A stretch of DNA of 64,000 nt. It comes from Gracilaria gracilis. Its lineage: Eukaryota; Rhodophyta; Florideophyceae; Gracilariales; Gracilariaceae. The stretch's first letter is position 1. Each line of letters starts with the position of its first letter. The stretch is taken from positions 1 through 64,000 of the forward strand of contig JARGSG010000183.1 in the NCBI GenBank assembly GCA_030374805.1, given 5' to 3'. A program made the position numbers and the translations under genes. A model generated the notes under the pieces. It saw only the letters and a program-made list of their open reading frames with translations. It was not told the origin of the DNA and searched no databases. This document shows positions 1 to 12,384 of the stretch, one piece after another.

Positions 1-3000
1 TGCCATGATGTTCAGACGTACTTATTACTACGCTACACACTCCTCCGTCGCATCTCCATATATCACAAGCACCCAAAGCCTGCTTTCTACTACACCAAGG
101 TACCTACGAATATCCGATTTCGTGCCGCCGCTCCCCATACACCAATTCAAAATCATCTTTGCCCTCTAAATAGAGCTCCTCTACCGGCATTGTGCTCATA
201 CAAATCCCCAGTAGCAGTCATTCGCCGTCCAGTGTCATTGACCATAATCCCATCTCCCGAGAACTACAAGTTCACACAGTGTAAACTATATAGAATCTCC
301 AGCTACACTTAATAAATGTGTATCAGATTTCAATGCCCCATCTAATGCCTTCACGCTTGACGGTCGAGCTATATATTCCATTTTGTGTGCTACATATATT
401 TATGAAACGTCTCACAATTTGCAACACATTACTTCTCTACAATACCTATACAATTTCAATGTAATATGTGAGTCAAAATAGTAGTTTCCTACCCCATCTG
501 CACTGATAACATCCTCATAAGAAGGCGTTGGCGAGCACATTCTGCAACGTCCATCGCAGTGACTGCCCAAACCCTGGCTGAACACGAATCCAAAACACAA
601 ATGCTTCCCGAAACCCAAAAGCGGTCTTCAGTCCCCCTGACGTGTTTGGAAGCGCAATTCATTATAACTCGTTCCACGTTTGCGTTTTCTATGTCGCCGA
701 CCACAGCCGCTACCTGCTTTTTCCCGTCTCGATGACATGCGTAACTGTTCTAACCGCTCCACACCTTCAAAAGCGCTATAGAACTGTACTGGCGCTGTTC
801 AGCTCCCGACGCTGCCATGATGTTCAGACGTACTTATTCTACGCTACACACTCTCCGTCGCATCTCCATATATCACAAGCACCCAAAGCCTGCTTTCTAC
901 TACACCAAGGTACCTACGAATATCCGATTTCGTGCCGCCGCTCCCCATACACCAATTCAAAATCATCTTTGCCCTCTAAATAGAGCTCCTCTACCGGCAT
1001 TGTGCTCATACAAATCCCAGTAGCAGTCCATTCGCCGTCCAGTGTCATTGACCATAATCCCATCTCCCGAGAACTACAAGTTCACACAGTGTAAACTATA
1101 TAGAATCTCCAGCTACACTTAATAAATGTGTATCAGATTTCAATGCCCCATCTAATGCCTTCACGCTTGACGGTCGAGCTATATATTCCATTTTGTGTGC
1201 TACATATATTTATGAAACGTCTCACAATTTGCAACACATTACTTCTCTACAATACCTATACAATTTCAATGTAATATGTGAGTCAAAATAGTAGTTTCCT
1301 ACCCCATCTGCACTGATAACATCCTCATAAGAAGGCGTTGGCGAGCACATTCTGCAACGTCCATCGCAGTGACTGCCCAAACCCTGGCTGAACACGAATC
1401 CAAAACACAAATGCTTCCCGAAACCCAAAAGCGGTCTTCAGTCCCCCTGACGTGTTTGGAAGCGCAATTCATTATAACTCGTTCCACGTTTGCGTTTTCT
1501 ATGTCGCCGACCACAGCCGCTACCTGCTTTTTCCCGTCTCGATGACATGCGTAACTGTTCTAACCGCTCCACACCTTCAAAAGCGCTATAGAACTGTACT
1601 GGCGCTGTTCAGTTCCCGACGCTGCCATGATGTTCAGACGTACTTATTCTACGCTACACACTCTCCGTCGCATCTCCATATATCACAAGCACCCAAAGCC
1701 TGCTTTCTACTACACCAAGGTACCTACGAATATCCGATTTCGTGCCGCCGCTCCCCATACACCAATTCAAAATCATCTTTGCCCTCTAAATAGAGCTCCT
1801 CTACCGGCATTGTGCTCATACAAATCTCCAGTAGCAGTCCATTCGCCGTCCAGTGTCATTGACCATAATCCCATCTCCCGAGAACTACAAGTTCACACAG
1901 TGTAAACTATATAGAATCTCCAGCTACACTTAATAAATGTGTATCAGATTTCAATGCCCCATCTAATGCCTTCACGCTTGACGGTCGAGCTATATATTCC
2001 ATTTTGTGTGCTACATATATTTATGAAACGTCTCACAATTTGCAACACATTACTTCTCTACAATACCTATACAATTTCAATGTAATATGTGAGTCAAAAT
2101 AGTAGTTTCCTACCCCATCTGCACTGATACCATCCTCATAAGAAGGCGTTGGCGAGCACATTCTGCAACGTCCATCGCAGTGACTGCCCAAACCCTGGCT
2201 GAACACGAATCCAAAACACAAATGCTTCCCGAAACCCAAAAGCGGTCTTCAGTCCCCCTGACGTGTTTGGAAGCGCAATTCATTATAACTCGTTCCACGT
2301 TTGCGTTTTCTATGTCGCCGACCACAGCCGCTACCTGCTTTTTCCCGTCTCGATGACATGCGTAACTGTTCTAACCGCTCCACACCTTCAAAAGCGCTAT
2401 AGAACTGTACTGGCGCTGTTCAGTTCCCGACGCTGCCATGATGTTCAGACGTACTTATTCTACGCTACACACTCTCCGTCGCATCTCCATATATCACAAG
2501 CACCCAAAGCCTGCTTTCTACTACACCAAGGTACCTACGAATATCCGATTTCGTGCCGCCGCTCCCCATACACCAATTCAAAATCATCTTTGCCCTCTAA
2601 ATAGAGCTCCTCTACCGGCATTGTGCTCATACAAATCCCCAGTAGCAGTCCATTCGCCGTCCAGTGTCATTGACCATAATCCCATCTCCCGAGAACTACA
2701 AGTTCACACAGTGTAAACTATATAGAATCTCCAGCTACACTTAATAAATGTGTATCAGATTTCAATGCCCCATCTAATGCCTTCACGCTTGACGGTCGAG
2801 CTATATATTCCATTTTGTGTGCTACATATATTTATGAAACGTCTCACAATTTGCAACACATTACTTCTCTACAATACCTATACAATTTCAATGTAATATG
2901 TGAGTCAAAATAGTAGTTTCCTACCCCATCTGCACTGATACCATCCTCATAAGAAGACGTTGGCGAGCACATTCTGCAACGTCCATCGCAGTGACTGCCC

Positions 3001-6000
3001 AAACCCTGGCTGAACACGAATCCAAAACACAAATGCTTCCCGAAACCCAAAAGCGGTCTTCAGTCCCCCTGACGTGTTTGGAAGCGCAATTCATTATAAA
3101 CTCGTTCCACGTTTGCGTTTTCTATGTCGCCGACCACAGCCGCTACCTGCTTTTTCCCGTCTCGATGACATGCGTAACTGTTCTAACCGCTCCACACCTT
3201 CAAAAGCGCTATAGAACTGTACTGGCGCTGTTCAGTTCCCGACGCTGCCATGATGTTCAGACGTACTTATTCTACGCTACACACTCTCCGTCGCATCTCC
3301 ATATATCACAAGCACCCAAAGCCTGCTTTCTACTACACCAAGGTACCTACGAATATCCGATTTCGTGCCGCCGCTCCCCATACACCAATTCAAAATCATC
3401 TTTGCCCTCTAAATAGAGCTCCTCTACCGGCATTGTGCTCATACAAATCCCCAGTAGCAGTCCATTCGCCGTCCAGTGTCATTGACCATAATCCCATCTC
3501 CCGAGAACTACAAGTTTCACACAGTGTAAACTATATAGAATCTCCAGCTACACTTAATAAATGTGTATCAGATTTCAATGCCCCATCTAATGCCTTCACG
3601 CTTGACGGTCGAGCTATATATTCCATTTTGTGTGCTACATATATTATATGAAAACGTCTCACAATTTGCAACACATTACTTCTCTACAATACCTATACAA
3701 TTTCAATGTAATATGTGAGTCAAAATAGTAGTTTCCTAACCCCATCTGCACTGATAACATCCTCATAAGAAGGCGTTGGCGAGCACATTCTGCAACGTCC
3801 ATCGCAGTGACTGCCCAAACCCTGGCTGAACACGAATCCAAAACACAAATGCTTCCCGAAACCCAAAAGCGGTCTTCAGTCCCCCTGACGTGTTTGGAAG
3901 CGCAATTCATTATAACTCGTTCCACGTTTGCGTTTTCTATGTCGCCGACCACAGCCGCTACCTGCTTTTTCCCGTCTCGATGACATGCGTAACTGTTCTA
4001 ACCGCTCCACACCTTCAAAAGCGCTATAGAACTGTACTGGCGCTGTTCAGTTCCCGACGCTGCCATGATGTTCAGACGTACTTATTCTACGCTACACACT
4101 CTCCGTCGCATCTCCATATATCACAAGCACCCAAAGCCTGCTTTCTACTACACCAAGGTACCTACGAATATCCGATTTCGTGCCGCCGCTCCCCATACAC
4201 CAATTCAAAATCATCTTTGCCCTCTAAATAGAGCTCCTCTACCGGCATTGTGCTCATACAAATCTCCAGTAGCAGTCCATTCGCCGTCCAGTGTCATTGA
4301 CCATAATCCCATCTCCCGAGAACTACAAGTTCACACAGTGTAAACTATATAGAATCTCCAGCTACACTTAATAAATGTGTATCAGATTTCAATGCCCCAT
4401 CTAATGCCTTCACGCTTGACGGTCGAGCTATATATTCCATTTTGTGTGCTACATATATTTATGAAACGTCTCACAATTTGCAACACATTACTTCTCTACA
4501 ATACCTATACAATTTCAATGTAATATGTGAGTCAAAATAGTAGTTTCCTACCCCATCTGCACTGATAACATCCTCATAAGAAGGCGTTGGCGAGCACATT
4601 CTGCAACGTCCATCGCAGTGACTGCCCAAACCCTGGCTGAACACGAATCCAAAACACAAATGCTTCCCGAAACCCAAAAGCGGTCTTCAGTCCCCCTGAC
4701 GTGTTTGGAAGCGCAATTCATTATAACTCGTTCCACGTTTGCGTTTTCTATGTCGCCGACCACAGCCGCTACCTGCTTTTTCCCGTCTCGATGACATGCG
4801 TAACTGTTCTAACCGCTCCACACCTTCAAAAGCGCTATAGAACTGTACTGGCGCTGTTCAGCTCCCGACGCTGCCATGATGTTCAGACGTACTTATTCTA
4901 CGCTACACACTCTCCGTCGCATCTCCATATATCACAAGCACCCAAAGCCTGCTTTCTACTACACCAAGGTACCTACGAATATCCGATTTCGTGCCGCCGC
5001 TCCCCATACACCAATTCAAAATCATCTTTGCCCTCTAAATAGAGCTCCTCTACCGGCATTGTGCTCATACAAATCTCCAGTAGCAGTCCATTCGCCGTCC
5101 AGTGTCATTGACCATAATCCCATCTCCCGAGAACTACAAGTTCACACAGTGTAAACTATATAGAATCTCCAGCTACACTTAATAAATGTGTATCAGATTT
5201 CAATGCCCCATCTAATGCCTTCACGCTTGACGGTCGAGCTATATATTCCATTTTGTGTGCTACATATATTTATGAAACGTCTCACAATTTGCAACACATT
5301 ACTTCTCTACAATACCTATACAATTTCAATGTAATATGTGAGTCAAAATAGTAGTTTCCTACCCCATCTGCACTGATAACATCCTCATAAGAAGGCGTTG
5401 GCGAGCACATTCTGCAACGTCCATCGCAGTGACTGCCCAAACCCTGGCTGAACACGAATCCAAAACACAAATGCTTCCCGAAACCCAAAAGCGGTCTTCA
5501 GTCCCCCTGACGTGTTTGGAAGCGCAATTCATTATAACTCGTTCCACGTTTGCGTTTTCTATGTCGCCGACCACAGCCGCTACCTGCTTTTTCCCGTCTC
5601 GATGACATGCGTAACTGTTCTAACCGCTCCACACCTTCAAAAGCGCTATAGAACTGTACTGGCGCTGTTCAGTTCCCGACGCTGCCATGATGTTCAGACG
5701 TACTTATTCTACGCTACACACTCTCCGTCGCATCTCCATATATCACAAGCACCCAAAGCCTGCTTTCTACTACACCAAGGTACCTACGAATATCCGATTT
5801 CGTGCCGCCGCTCCCCATACACCAATTCAAAATCATCTTTGCCCTCTAAATAGAGCTCCTCTACCGGCATTGTGCTCATACAAATCTCCAGTAGCAGTCC
5901 ATTCGCCGTCCAGTGTCATTGACCATAATCCCATCTCCCGAGAACTACAAGTTCACACAGTGTAAACTATATAGAATCTCCAGCTACACTTAATAAATGT

Positions 6001-7589
6001 GTATCAGATTTCAATGCCCCATCTAATGCCTTCACGCTTGACGGTCGAGCTATATATTCCATTTTGTGTGCTACATATATTTATGAAACGTCTCACAATT
6101 TGCAACACATTACTTCTCTACAATACCTATACAATTTCAATGTAATATGTGAGTCAAAATAGTAGTTTCCTACCCCATCTGCACTGATAACATCCTCATA
6201 AGAAGGCGTTGGCGAGCACATTCTGCAACGTCCATCGCAGTGACTGCCCAAACCCTGGCTGAACACGAATCCAAAACACAAATGCTTCCCGAAACCCAAA
6301 AGCGGTCTTCAGTCCCCCTGACGTGTTTGGAAGCGCAATTCATTATAACTCGTTCCACGTTTGCGTTTTCTATGTCGCCGACCACAGCCGCTACCTGCTT
6401 TTTCCCGTCTCGATGACATGCGTAACTGTTCTAACCGCTCCACACCTTCAAAAGCGCTATAGAACTGTACTGGCGCTGTTCAGTTCCCGACGCTGCCATG
6501 ATGTTCAGACGTACTTATTCTACGCTACACACTCTCCGTCGCATCTCCATATATCACAAGCACCCAAAGCCTGCTTTCTACTACACCAAGGTACCTACGA
6601 ATATCCGATTTCGTGCCGCCGCTCCCCATACACCAATTCAAAATCATCTTTGCCCTCTAAATAGAGCTCCTCTACCGGCATTGTGCTCATACAAATCTCC
6701 AGTAGCAGTCCATTCGCCGTCCAGTGTCATTGACCATAATCCCATCTCCCGAGAACTACAAGTTCACACAGTGTAAACTATATAGAATCTCCAGCTACAC
6801 TTAATAAATGTGTATCAGATTTCAATGCCCCATCTAATGCCTTCACGCTTGACGGTCGAGCTATATATTCCATTTTGTGTGCTACATATATTTATGAAAC
6901 GTCTCACAATTTGCAACACATTACTTCTCTACAATACCTATACAATTTCAATGTAATATGTGAGTCAAAATAGTAGTTTCCTACCCCATCTGCACTGATA
7001 ACATCCTCATAAGAAGGCGTTGGCGAGCACATTCTGCAACTTCCATCGCAGTGACTGCCCAAACCCTGGCTGAACACGAATCCAAAACACAAATGCTTCC
7101 CGAAACCCAAAAGCGGTCTTCAGTCCCCCTGACGTGTTTGGAAGCGCAATTCATTATAACTCGTTCCACGTTTGCGTTTTCTATGTCGCCGACCACAGCC
7201 GCTACCTGCTTTTTCCCGTCTCGATGACATGCGTAACTGTTCTAACCGCTCCACACCTTCAAAAGCGTTATAGAACTGTACTGGCGCTGTTCAGTTCCCG
7301 ACGCTGCCATGATGTTCAGACGTACTTATTCTACGCTACACACTCTCCGTCGCATCTCCATATATCACAAGCACCCAAAGCCTGCTTTCTACTACACCAA
7401 GGTACCTACGAATATCCGATTTCGTGCCGCCGCTCCCCATACACCAATTCAAAATCATCTTTGCCCTCTAAATAGAGCTCCTCTACCGGCATTGTGCTCA
7501 TACAAATCTCCAGTAGCAGTCCATTCGCCGTCCAGTGTCATTGACCATAATCCCATCTCCCGAGAACTACAAGTTCACACAGTGTAAAC
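1..7589. repeat. ~811-bp tandem satellite array, more than 9 copies
   Basis: The same ~811-bp sequence repeats head to tail about 9.3 times; landmark positions recur at 642, 1452, 2263, 3890, 4701, 5512, 6323 and 7134. The array begins before the window and stops abruptly at 7589 in mid-unit. Copies differ by only a few substitutions and single-base indels, for example AACATCC versus ACCATCC near 2130 and 2940, and a G-to-T change near 7041. The short open frames inside each unit (up to 113 codons plus, 71 codons minus) are conserved only because the DNA is; none resembles a known protein and single-base indels join or break them. I see no rRNA, snRNA or tRNA in the unit. A satellite, possibly subtelomeric or centromeric, is the best call. 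Confidence 0.95.
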
Positions 7590-7930
7590 AGAAAACGAAG
7601 GTAAAGAAGTATCGCAGATGTGCGGGCCTTAGAACCCTCACATTTGTCTCATGTCCTGACCTGTGAAGAGTATACAAAGACGGCGGAGCTAGTATCTACC
7701 TTCGGTAGTAAGCTCGTGCTCCCAACCGGAAACGGGTGTTGCTCCGGATCTGTTGGATCAAAAAGGGAATCCAGACCGGGACGGGGAAAGCAAGACATAC
7801 TGCACGTACAGGTAGAACGCTACCCGTGTACAGAGTACAACGGTACACGTAGCTTCCCAAATTACACGCCGGGAAGGAATACGTCCGGGGGGGGTACGGT
7901 TACAGTCGCCCTGATGGATGTAACACTTTC

Positions 7931-8020
7931 ATCCACACGGGTGGATACAAGCCTTATATCCACCCGGGTGGCTATAAGCCTTATCTCCACCCGGGTGAAT
8001 ATAGGTTTTACATCCACCCC
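7931..8020. repeat. 27-bp tandem repeats with palindromic CCACCCGGGTGG core
   Basis: Three copies, centred at 7938.5, 7965.5 and 7992.5, are spaced exactly 27 bp apart, with a partial fourth half near 8010. Each carries a near-perfect palindrome of the form ATCCACCCGGGTGGAT. The spacing keeps a plus-strand open frame (7620-8030) in phase, giving a nine-residue STRV-type repeat, but that frame has no other sign of being a gene. Confidence 0.75.
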
Positions 8021-8030
8021 AATTCATTGA

Positions 8031-9103
8031 TTCAAACTATTGGTAGAAAAAAATACGGTAGCAAGAACGCCTGCATGTGTACATGTCTATCCCGGTTGAA
8101 TAGTAAGATAGGGGGGAAGATGGGGGGGGACCGTCCCTGCGGCCCACAAAGGCAAAGATGGTATACGGCATCGCGGAGCTTTCTGCGCACTCTTTTTCTT
8201 TGCAAGAATTCAAAGCTTGATGTAACGTGCTGAAACGACGTTCTATTGCGTGGGAAGGAGATATAAGGTGCAAGGAACAGTTAATTGTAGAGTTGGAGGC
8301 TCAGGGTTGTGAACAGAGGAAGGCGACAACAGCAAATGTAAAGGTGTAAGAGGTATGCATAATACGAACGGTTCAAAGTACAATAGTTTTTGGTTGGTTT
8401 AAGACTAAGAGATTTACATCCACAAAAGAAAGGGAGTTCAGAACGATGCACCTAGATACCAGCCGATGGTCCCTAATAAAATGTGCAGGCCACCCGCTCT
8501 GTAATAATCAAATGATCTAAATGATCTTCTTACTTCGATTTAATGAATACCTCATACAATGAGTTCTGTTGCAACAGGACGGTCAAGACTGGATTATTTC
8601 TACCTCACTGATCCTACAAAAAGAATCTGAATCGGTCAAGGGACCTTTGCTTGTCGCACGAAGAATGCAAAAATGTTTTTAAACCTCCAAAAAAGCTCAA
8701 TTTGGTCAGTCAAAGTTGGACATCTGAAAGAAGAAAACAAGGGAAGTGGACATCGATTCTTGTTGAAAGGCAGTGATAATAATAGAATGTGATGAAGCTT
8801 AGGAATTCCATGGTACACATAGATGGATTTCATCACAAAAAGCAAACATTTATCACCAAAGCGAATCGGCAATGACTCCAGAACTCTTTGGCCTTTTGGA
8901 AGAAAGAGAACTATATCTCATGACATTTCTCCTTCACTTTTACATGACGGAAATTGTCCACAGCAAAGAAGATTAGGAGTTTTAAAGTCGTAAATGTTGG
9001 CGCCTTGGTGCGGAAGGCTTTTTAAGGACATCCGCAAGTTTTGGACTTGTCGCCCTCGAATGAACTCGAAGCCATCCCCGTTCGAGCGATCACTACCGCT
9101 GAT
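8031..9103. other. Intergenic, no gene recognised
   Basis: Two G-runs lie at about 8111-8131. Otherwise this is AT-leaning single-copy DNA with only short open frames on either strand. It separates the repeats from the GTPase gene. Confidence 0.5.
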
Positions 9104-10427
9104 ATGGTTGAAGTGCATCTACACGGCCGCAGTGGCGACGGCAAAACCACTCTTGCTGCCTTGCTTGCTGAGCACAGAGGTGCAACGCCCGAACAACACA
9201 AGTTCGTTCCCGACAGCGGAGCGCGTTCTCACACCCACGATGCCAAAGTCTTCTTTGTGCACGAGTATGCCATCAGTGACAACCCTGGCTTACTTGACAC
9301 CTCCGGCAACAAACAAGAGAAGCGCAACCTGCAAAAAATTGTCAATCACGCTTGCAAACCCAAGTACATCCAGGCATTTGTTATCGTTATCAACATGCAG
9401 TCGCCGCGTCTCGATTACGTATGCAGAATGCCATCCAGTTGCTCATTGATTAGTTCGGAAAGGAAAGTCTTGGAGTTATCGCTATAGTATACACACGTGT
9501 ATATGAGTTGGACGCCCCTAAACAATGTGAGGAGCATGCTAAACAAGTTGCAAGCATTATCCAAAAGCGTTGCAATCTTTCACAGACTCCGCGCTTTCCG
9601 AGCTACTGTGTTGAAGCACATCCCACCCCTCTCCTGAGAGACGAGACCGTGCAAATGATCAAGGAAAGAACAACGCAGCACATTGATGACTTGCTTCGTT
9701 GGGCATGCAGAAGCCACAAATACGGACACAGAAAGCGATAGAGGGAATGTATGACAGCACCCAGAAAGTGAAAGAAGCTCAGAGAATGGCCGCAGAAGAG
9801 AAGAAACTCAAGGAGGAAGCGGAACGCGCCGCAAATGAGCAAAAGCGTCTGAAGGAAATAGCTGAACAAAAAGAAGAAGTTGGGCGACGCAAAAGAGCTG
9901 AAGCAGAACGAGTCATAGAAGAAGGAAGACGCAGGAAGGAAGAACCCCAACCAGACAAAGAACACGCACAGTGCAATATGGCTGAAGCAGAGAAGCGCCT
10001 GATTGGAGTACTTGTAGAAACTGCGCAACAGAGAAACGAAGAGATGAGATCGCAGATGGAGAACGCCATGAGAATGGCATGGTTGAGTCGCACGACTGGA
10101 GCGGGCAACGTCATGCAATACCGTACTTCGGCCGGCGACAATGAACCAGTGGTTGAAGAACCCGTGCAAGTGGATATAGTCGAAGAGCTCGCGGCTGTTT
10201 CGTCTCCTGCGCCAGCGTCTCAGGCTCTCATGTCTCCTTATGTTTTGCCTTACAGTCTCTACGTCAAAAGACGCCGTGGACTAGTTGGTGTCTTTGGAAA
10301 AGGAGTACACAAGCTCGAGCGGGTTTTTATGGGAAATCACGGCGATGGAACGCCTAGAAAGCGTGGCCTGTGGGGCTCTTTTGCCGAGCTTCTGGATAGA
10401 ACCGACTCCCGTTGCAGATTTCTTTAG
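9104..10427 (+). CDS. AIG1/GIMAP-like GTPase with C-terminal coiled coil (frame interrupted)
   Basis: Likely start is ATG 9104; an in-frame TAA at 9023 rules out a much longer N-terminus. A P-loop (GRSGDGKTT) follows within 20 residues, then a G3 motif DNPGLLDTSG and a hydrophobic strand QAFVIVINMQSP, the order found in AIG1/GIMAP and related septin-like GTPases. After a one-base loss near 9418 the similarity continues with FGKESL and a G4-like strand IAIVYTR. In-frame TAG codons lie at 9451-9453 and 9739-9741, with another shift near 9745. The last 240 codons are a charged, Glu/Arg/Lys-rich coiled coil (about 9760-10080) followed by a Ser/Pro/basic tail ending at 10427. Such GTPases act at membranes, often in defence; that role is inferred from the family. 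The gene faces pirin tail to tail. It is either a pseudogene or suffers from assembly errors. Confidence 0.65.
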
Positions 10428-11580
10428 CAAGACAAGACAAGAAAAAAAGAACACAGTGAGAAAGCAATGCTTCGTGTATCGGGTAGCGTCGTAGTAAAAC
10501 TTGCCAGCAGAATAGTCTCGGAATGCTTTCATGATTTGCTCCCTGGTGTTCATGACAAATGGACCGTGTGGTACAATTGGCTCGTCTAAGGGCTGTCCTG
10601 CGAGAAAAACAAATCTAGATTCATCCTCAGATTCAATCCGAACGCCTTCACCGGGACCGAATACCATGCAAGCTCCATGCTCACCCTCAACCTTCTTTCT
10701 CCCTGTGGTAACTTTTCCTTCTAGTACTTAGATGAAGGTATTGTATTGTTCAGGTATCCGTTCCTCAAAAGTAGCACCCTTCAGCATTCTCACATACCAA
10801 TACAGGGTTGGTGTTTGCGTGAACACCTTGCTTTCAACATCAAGGCATTTACCAGCAATGACCTTGACTTCGATCGAGCCGTCTTCGTTCTTGGCCAAAG
10901 GCACATCCTCCGCCAAAAGTCCTGCAACATGGAGACTAGAAGCATTAACGTTAGGTATCAACAATGCAACACTCCTCTAATTTGCGAAGTGATCTGTATA
11001 CGCTTCGCAAAACTTACCTTGATACTGTGGCTTTGTCATCTTATCGTTCGCGGCAAGATTAACCCATAGTTTCAATCCAATGTTGCTACCTTCCGTAGCA
11101 GGCATTTCACCGTGAACAATGCCACGACCGGCGGTCATCCACTGCAAATCACCCACTCCAATAGTACCGGCATGGCCTTTGTTATCCTCATGACGGAAGG
11201 CTCCCTCGAGCATGTAGGTGACGGTCTGCATTCTGCGATGGGGATGGTCTAGGAAGCCAGCCGGTTTGGTGACATTGAATTCATCGAGCAGCAGAAAAGG
11301 GTCCAAATTGGGCAGTTCGGTTGATCCAATACTTCTTCTTACGCCGGTTCAACACCCTCTGATTGCTCGCACGCAATAACGACTTTGTTCACGTCGCGAA
11401 AGGCAGTCAGGTTGGCGTTGGAATGTGTGAGTCACTTCGATACGGTTTGCAAAAGACTGGGTCGCAAAAGTGACTTTGAATGAAAGGGGATTGTATGAGT
11501 AATGAATGCCGATGACATGAGGCGATGAAAGACGCAGGACAAGATGGGCGTTTTATAAACACTTTGTGCGGATGCTTACC
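10281..11580 (-). CDS. Pirin (cupin-fold metalloprotein), introns present, frame damaged
   Basis: Pirin-family similarity is strong: ELPNLDPFLLLDEF, the metal-site motif DHPHRRMQTVTYMLEG, DLQWMTAGRGIVHGEMP with the second His and Glu, TQTPTLYWY, and the C-terminal HGPFVMNT. Pirins bind iron and act as redox-sensing nuclear cofactors or quercetinases; which applies here cannot be told. A clean intron lies at 10922-11017 (GTAAGT to TTGCAG, branch-like CCTAACG), joining phase-1 exons as G|GA. A second is likely at 11383-11579 (GTAAGC to AAAG), joining G|TC. The upstream exon (from about 11793, no ATG in frame) is uncertain. Damage: one base missing near 11341, just before RRSIGST, and an in-frame TAA at 10728-10730 where homologues have Tyr (FI-Y-VLEG). 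Similarity fades near 10490; the remaining frame to 10281 overlaps the GTPase gene end and may not be translated. Confidence 0.8.
10922..11017 (-). other. Spliceosomal intron in pirin gene
   Basis: This 96-nt intron begins AAG|GTAAGT and ends TTGCAG|GA on the minus strand, with a CCTAACG branch-like site about 30 nt from the acceptor. Removing it restores the pirin alignment (PQYQ-G-LLAEDVPLAKN) in matching phase, bypassing an in-frame stop in the intron. Confidence 0.8.
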
Positions 11581-12047
11581 AATATCAGAATAGAAAACGG
11601 CACGAGGTAGAACAGGTACAGGATGCGATGGGTCCGTTGCTTGTGGTCGGAGTGTTTCGTTATGGTCTGCTGTGTATTTCTTCGACAAGGACACATTCGC
11701 AAGACAGGCGCTGAAGCAAAGGGAGCTTCTGGTTGCCACCGGAAGTTGGTTCCGAAGCGTTCGACAGTTAATGACGACCGGAACGAAGTGCAAAGGTTGC
11801 TGCAGTGATGGCCGTGGCAGATGGGGCCCTATCGCTGTGATTGGCCGACGGCGAACGTTACGTAATTAACAGATGGCGTTGCGCTCCGCAACGAATGGTT
11901 CTTTCTACTCCGTGGCCAATCAGCGCTTGAGTTGTGCGGCACTTTTCACGGCGCATTCCGAGATTCCGCCTGTGAGGCGTGAGTGTCTCAACAAGCGTGA
12001 ACGTGCACACGTACAGTAAGAGGCGTGAACCCTTGATAGTTGAGGCC

Positions 12048-12078
12048 CTCGTACACGTAGCCGGGCTACGTGTACGAG
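12048..12078. repeat. 31-bp near-perfect palindrome (15-nt arms, 1-nt centre)
   Basis: CTCGTACACGTAGCC is followed by one G and then its exact reverse complement. The right arm encodes the rubredoxin residues GYVYE, so the palindrome sits exactly where the rubredoxin similarity begins. Confidence 0.85.
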
Positions 12079-12357
12079 CCCGCACAGGGCGACAAGGCGG
12101 CGCGCATTGCGCCCGGCACGGCGTTCAGCGACGTGGCAGACGGCTACTTTTGCCCCGTGTGTCGCACGCCCAATCGGCGCTCCGTGCCGCGCAAGAAGGT
12201 GATTGCCGGCTTTGCAGACCACCAGGCGTACGGGCTGGGCTCCAACTGCATGACGTCCGGCCAAAAGAACCTGGCCATCTTTGGCGGGCTGGTGCTGGCG
12301 TTCTTGCTGCTGCTTTCCGGCTACGCGCTCAACAAGCCTTTGCGGCTGTGCGCTTAA
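12064..12357 (+). CDS. Rubredoxin-like membrane-anchored protein, 5' end missing
   Basis: The frame reads GYVYEPAQGDKAARIAPG, then DGYFCPVCRTP, VIAGFADHQAYGLGSN and a C-terminal membrane segment (LAIFGGLVLAFLLLLSGYALN). This order is that of plastid-type rubredoxins with a C-terminal anchor, a family linked to photosystem assembly; that role comes from the family. The second CxxC (CPVC) is present, but the first Cys pair, expected just before GYVY, is absent because sequence upstream is the inverted arm of a palindrome. At the C-terminus a 20-bp direct repeat (12314-12333 and 12364-12383, 50 bp apart) inserts a short tail ending in TAA; the second copy would give the natural ending GYALND-stop. 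The gene is probably broken, or its first exon lies upstream behind an unseen splice site. Confidence 0.7.
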   Translation, partial: GYVYEPAQGDKAARIAPGTAFSDVADGYFCPVCRTPNRRSVPRKKVIAGFADHQAYGLGSNCMTSGQKNLAIFGGLVLAFLLLLSGYALNKPLRLCA

Positions 12358-12384
12358 CTGGCGTTTCCGGCTACGCGCTCAACG

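Noticed and set aside
412..7587. Repeated open frames of 68-133 codons in every satellite copy
   Set aside because: They are conserved only because the DNA is; single-base indels in some copies fuse or break them without other change, and the proteins look random.
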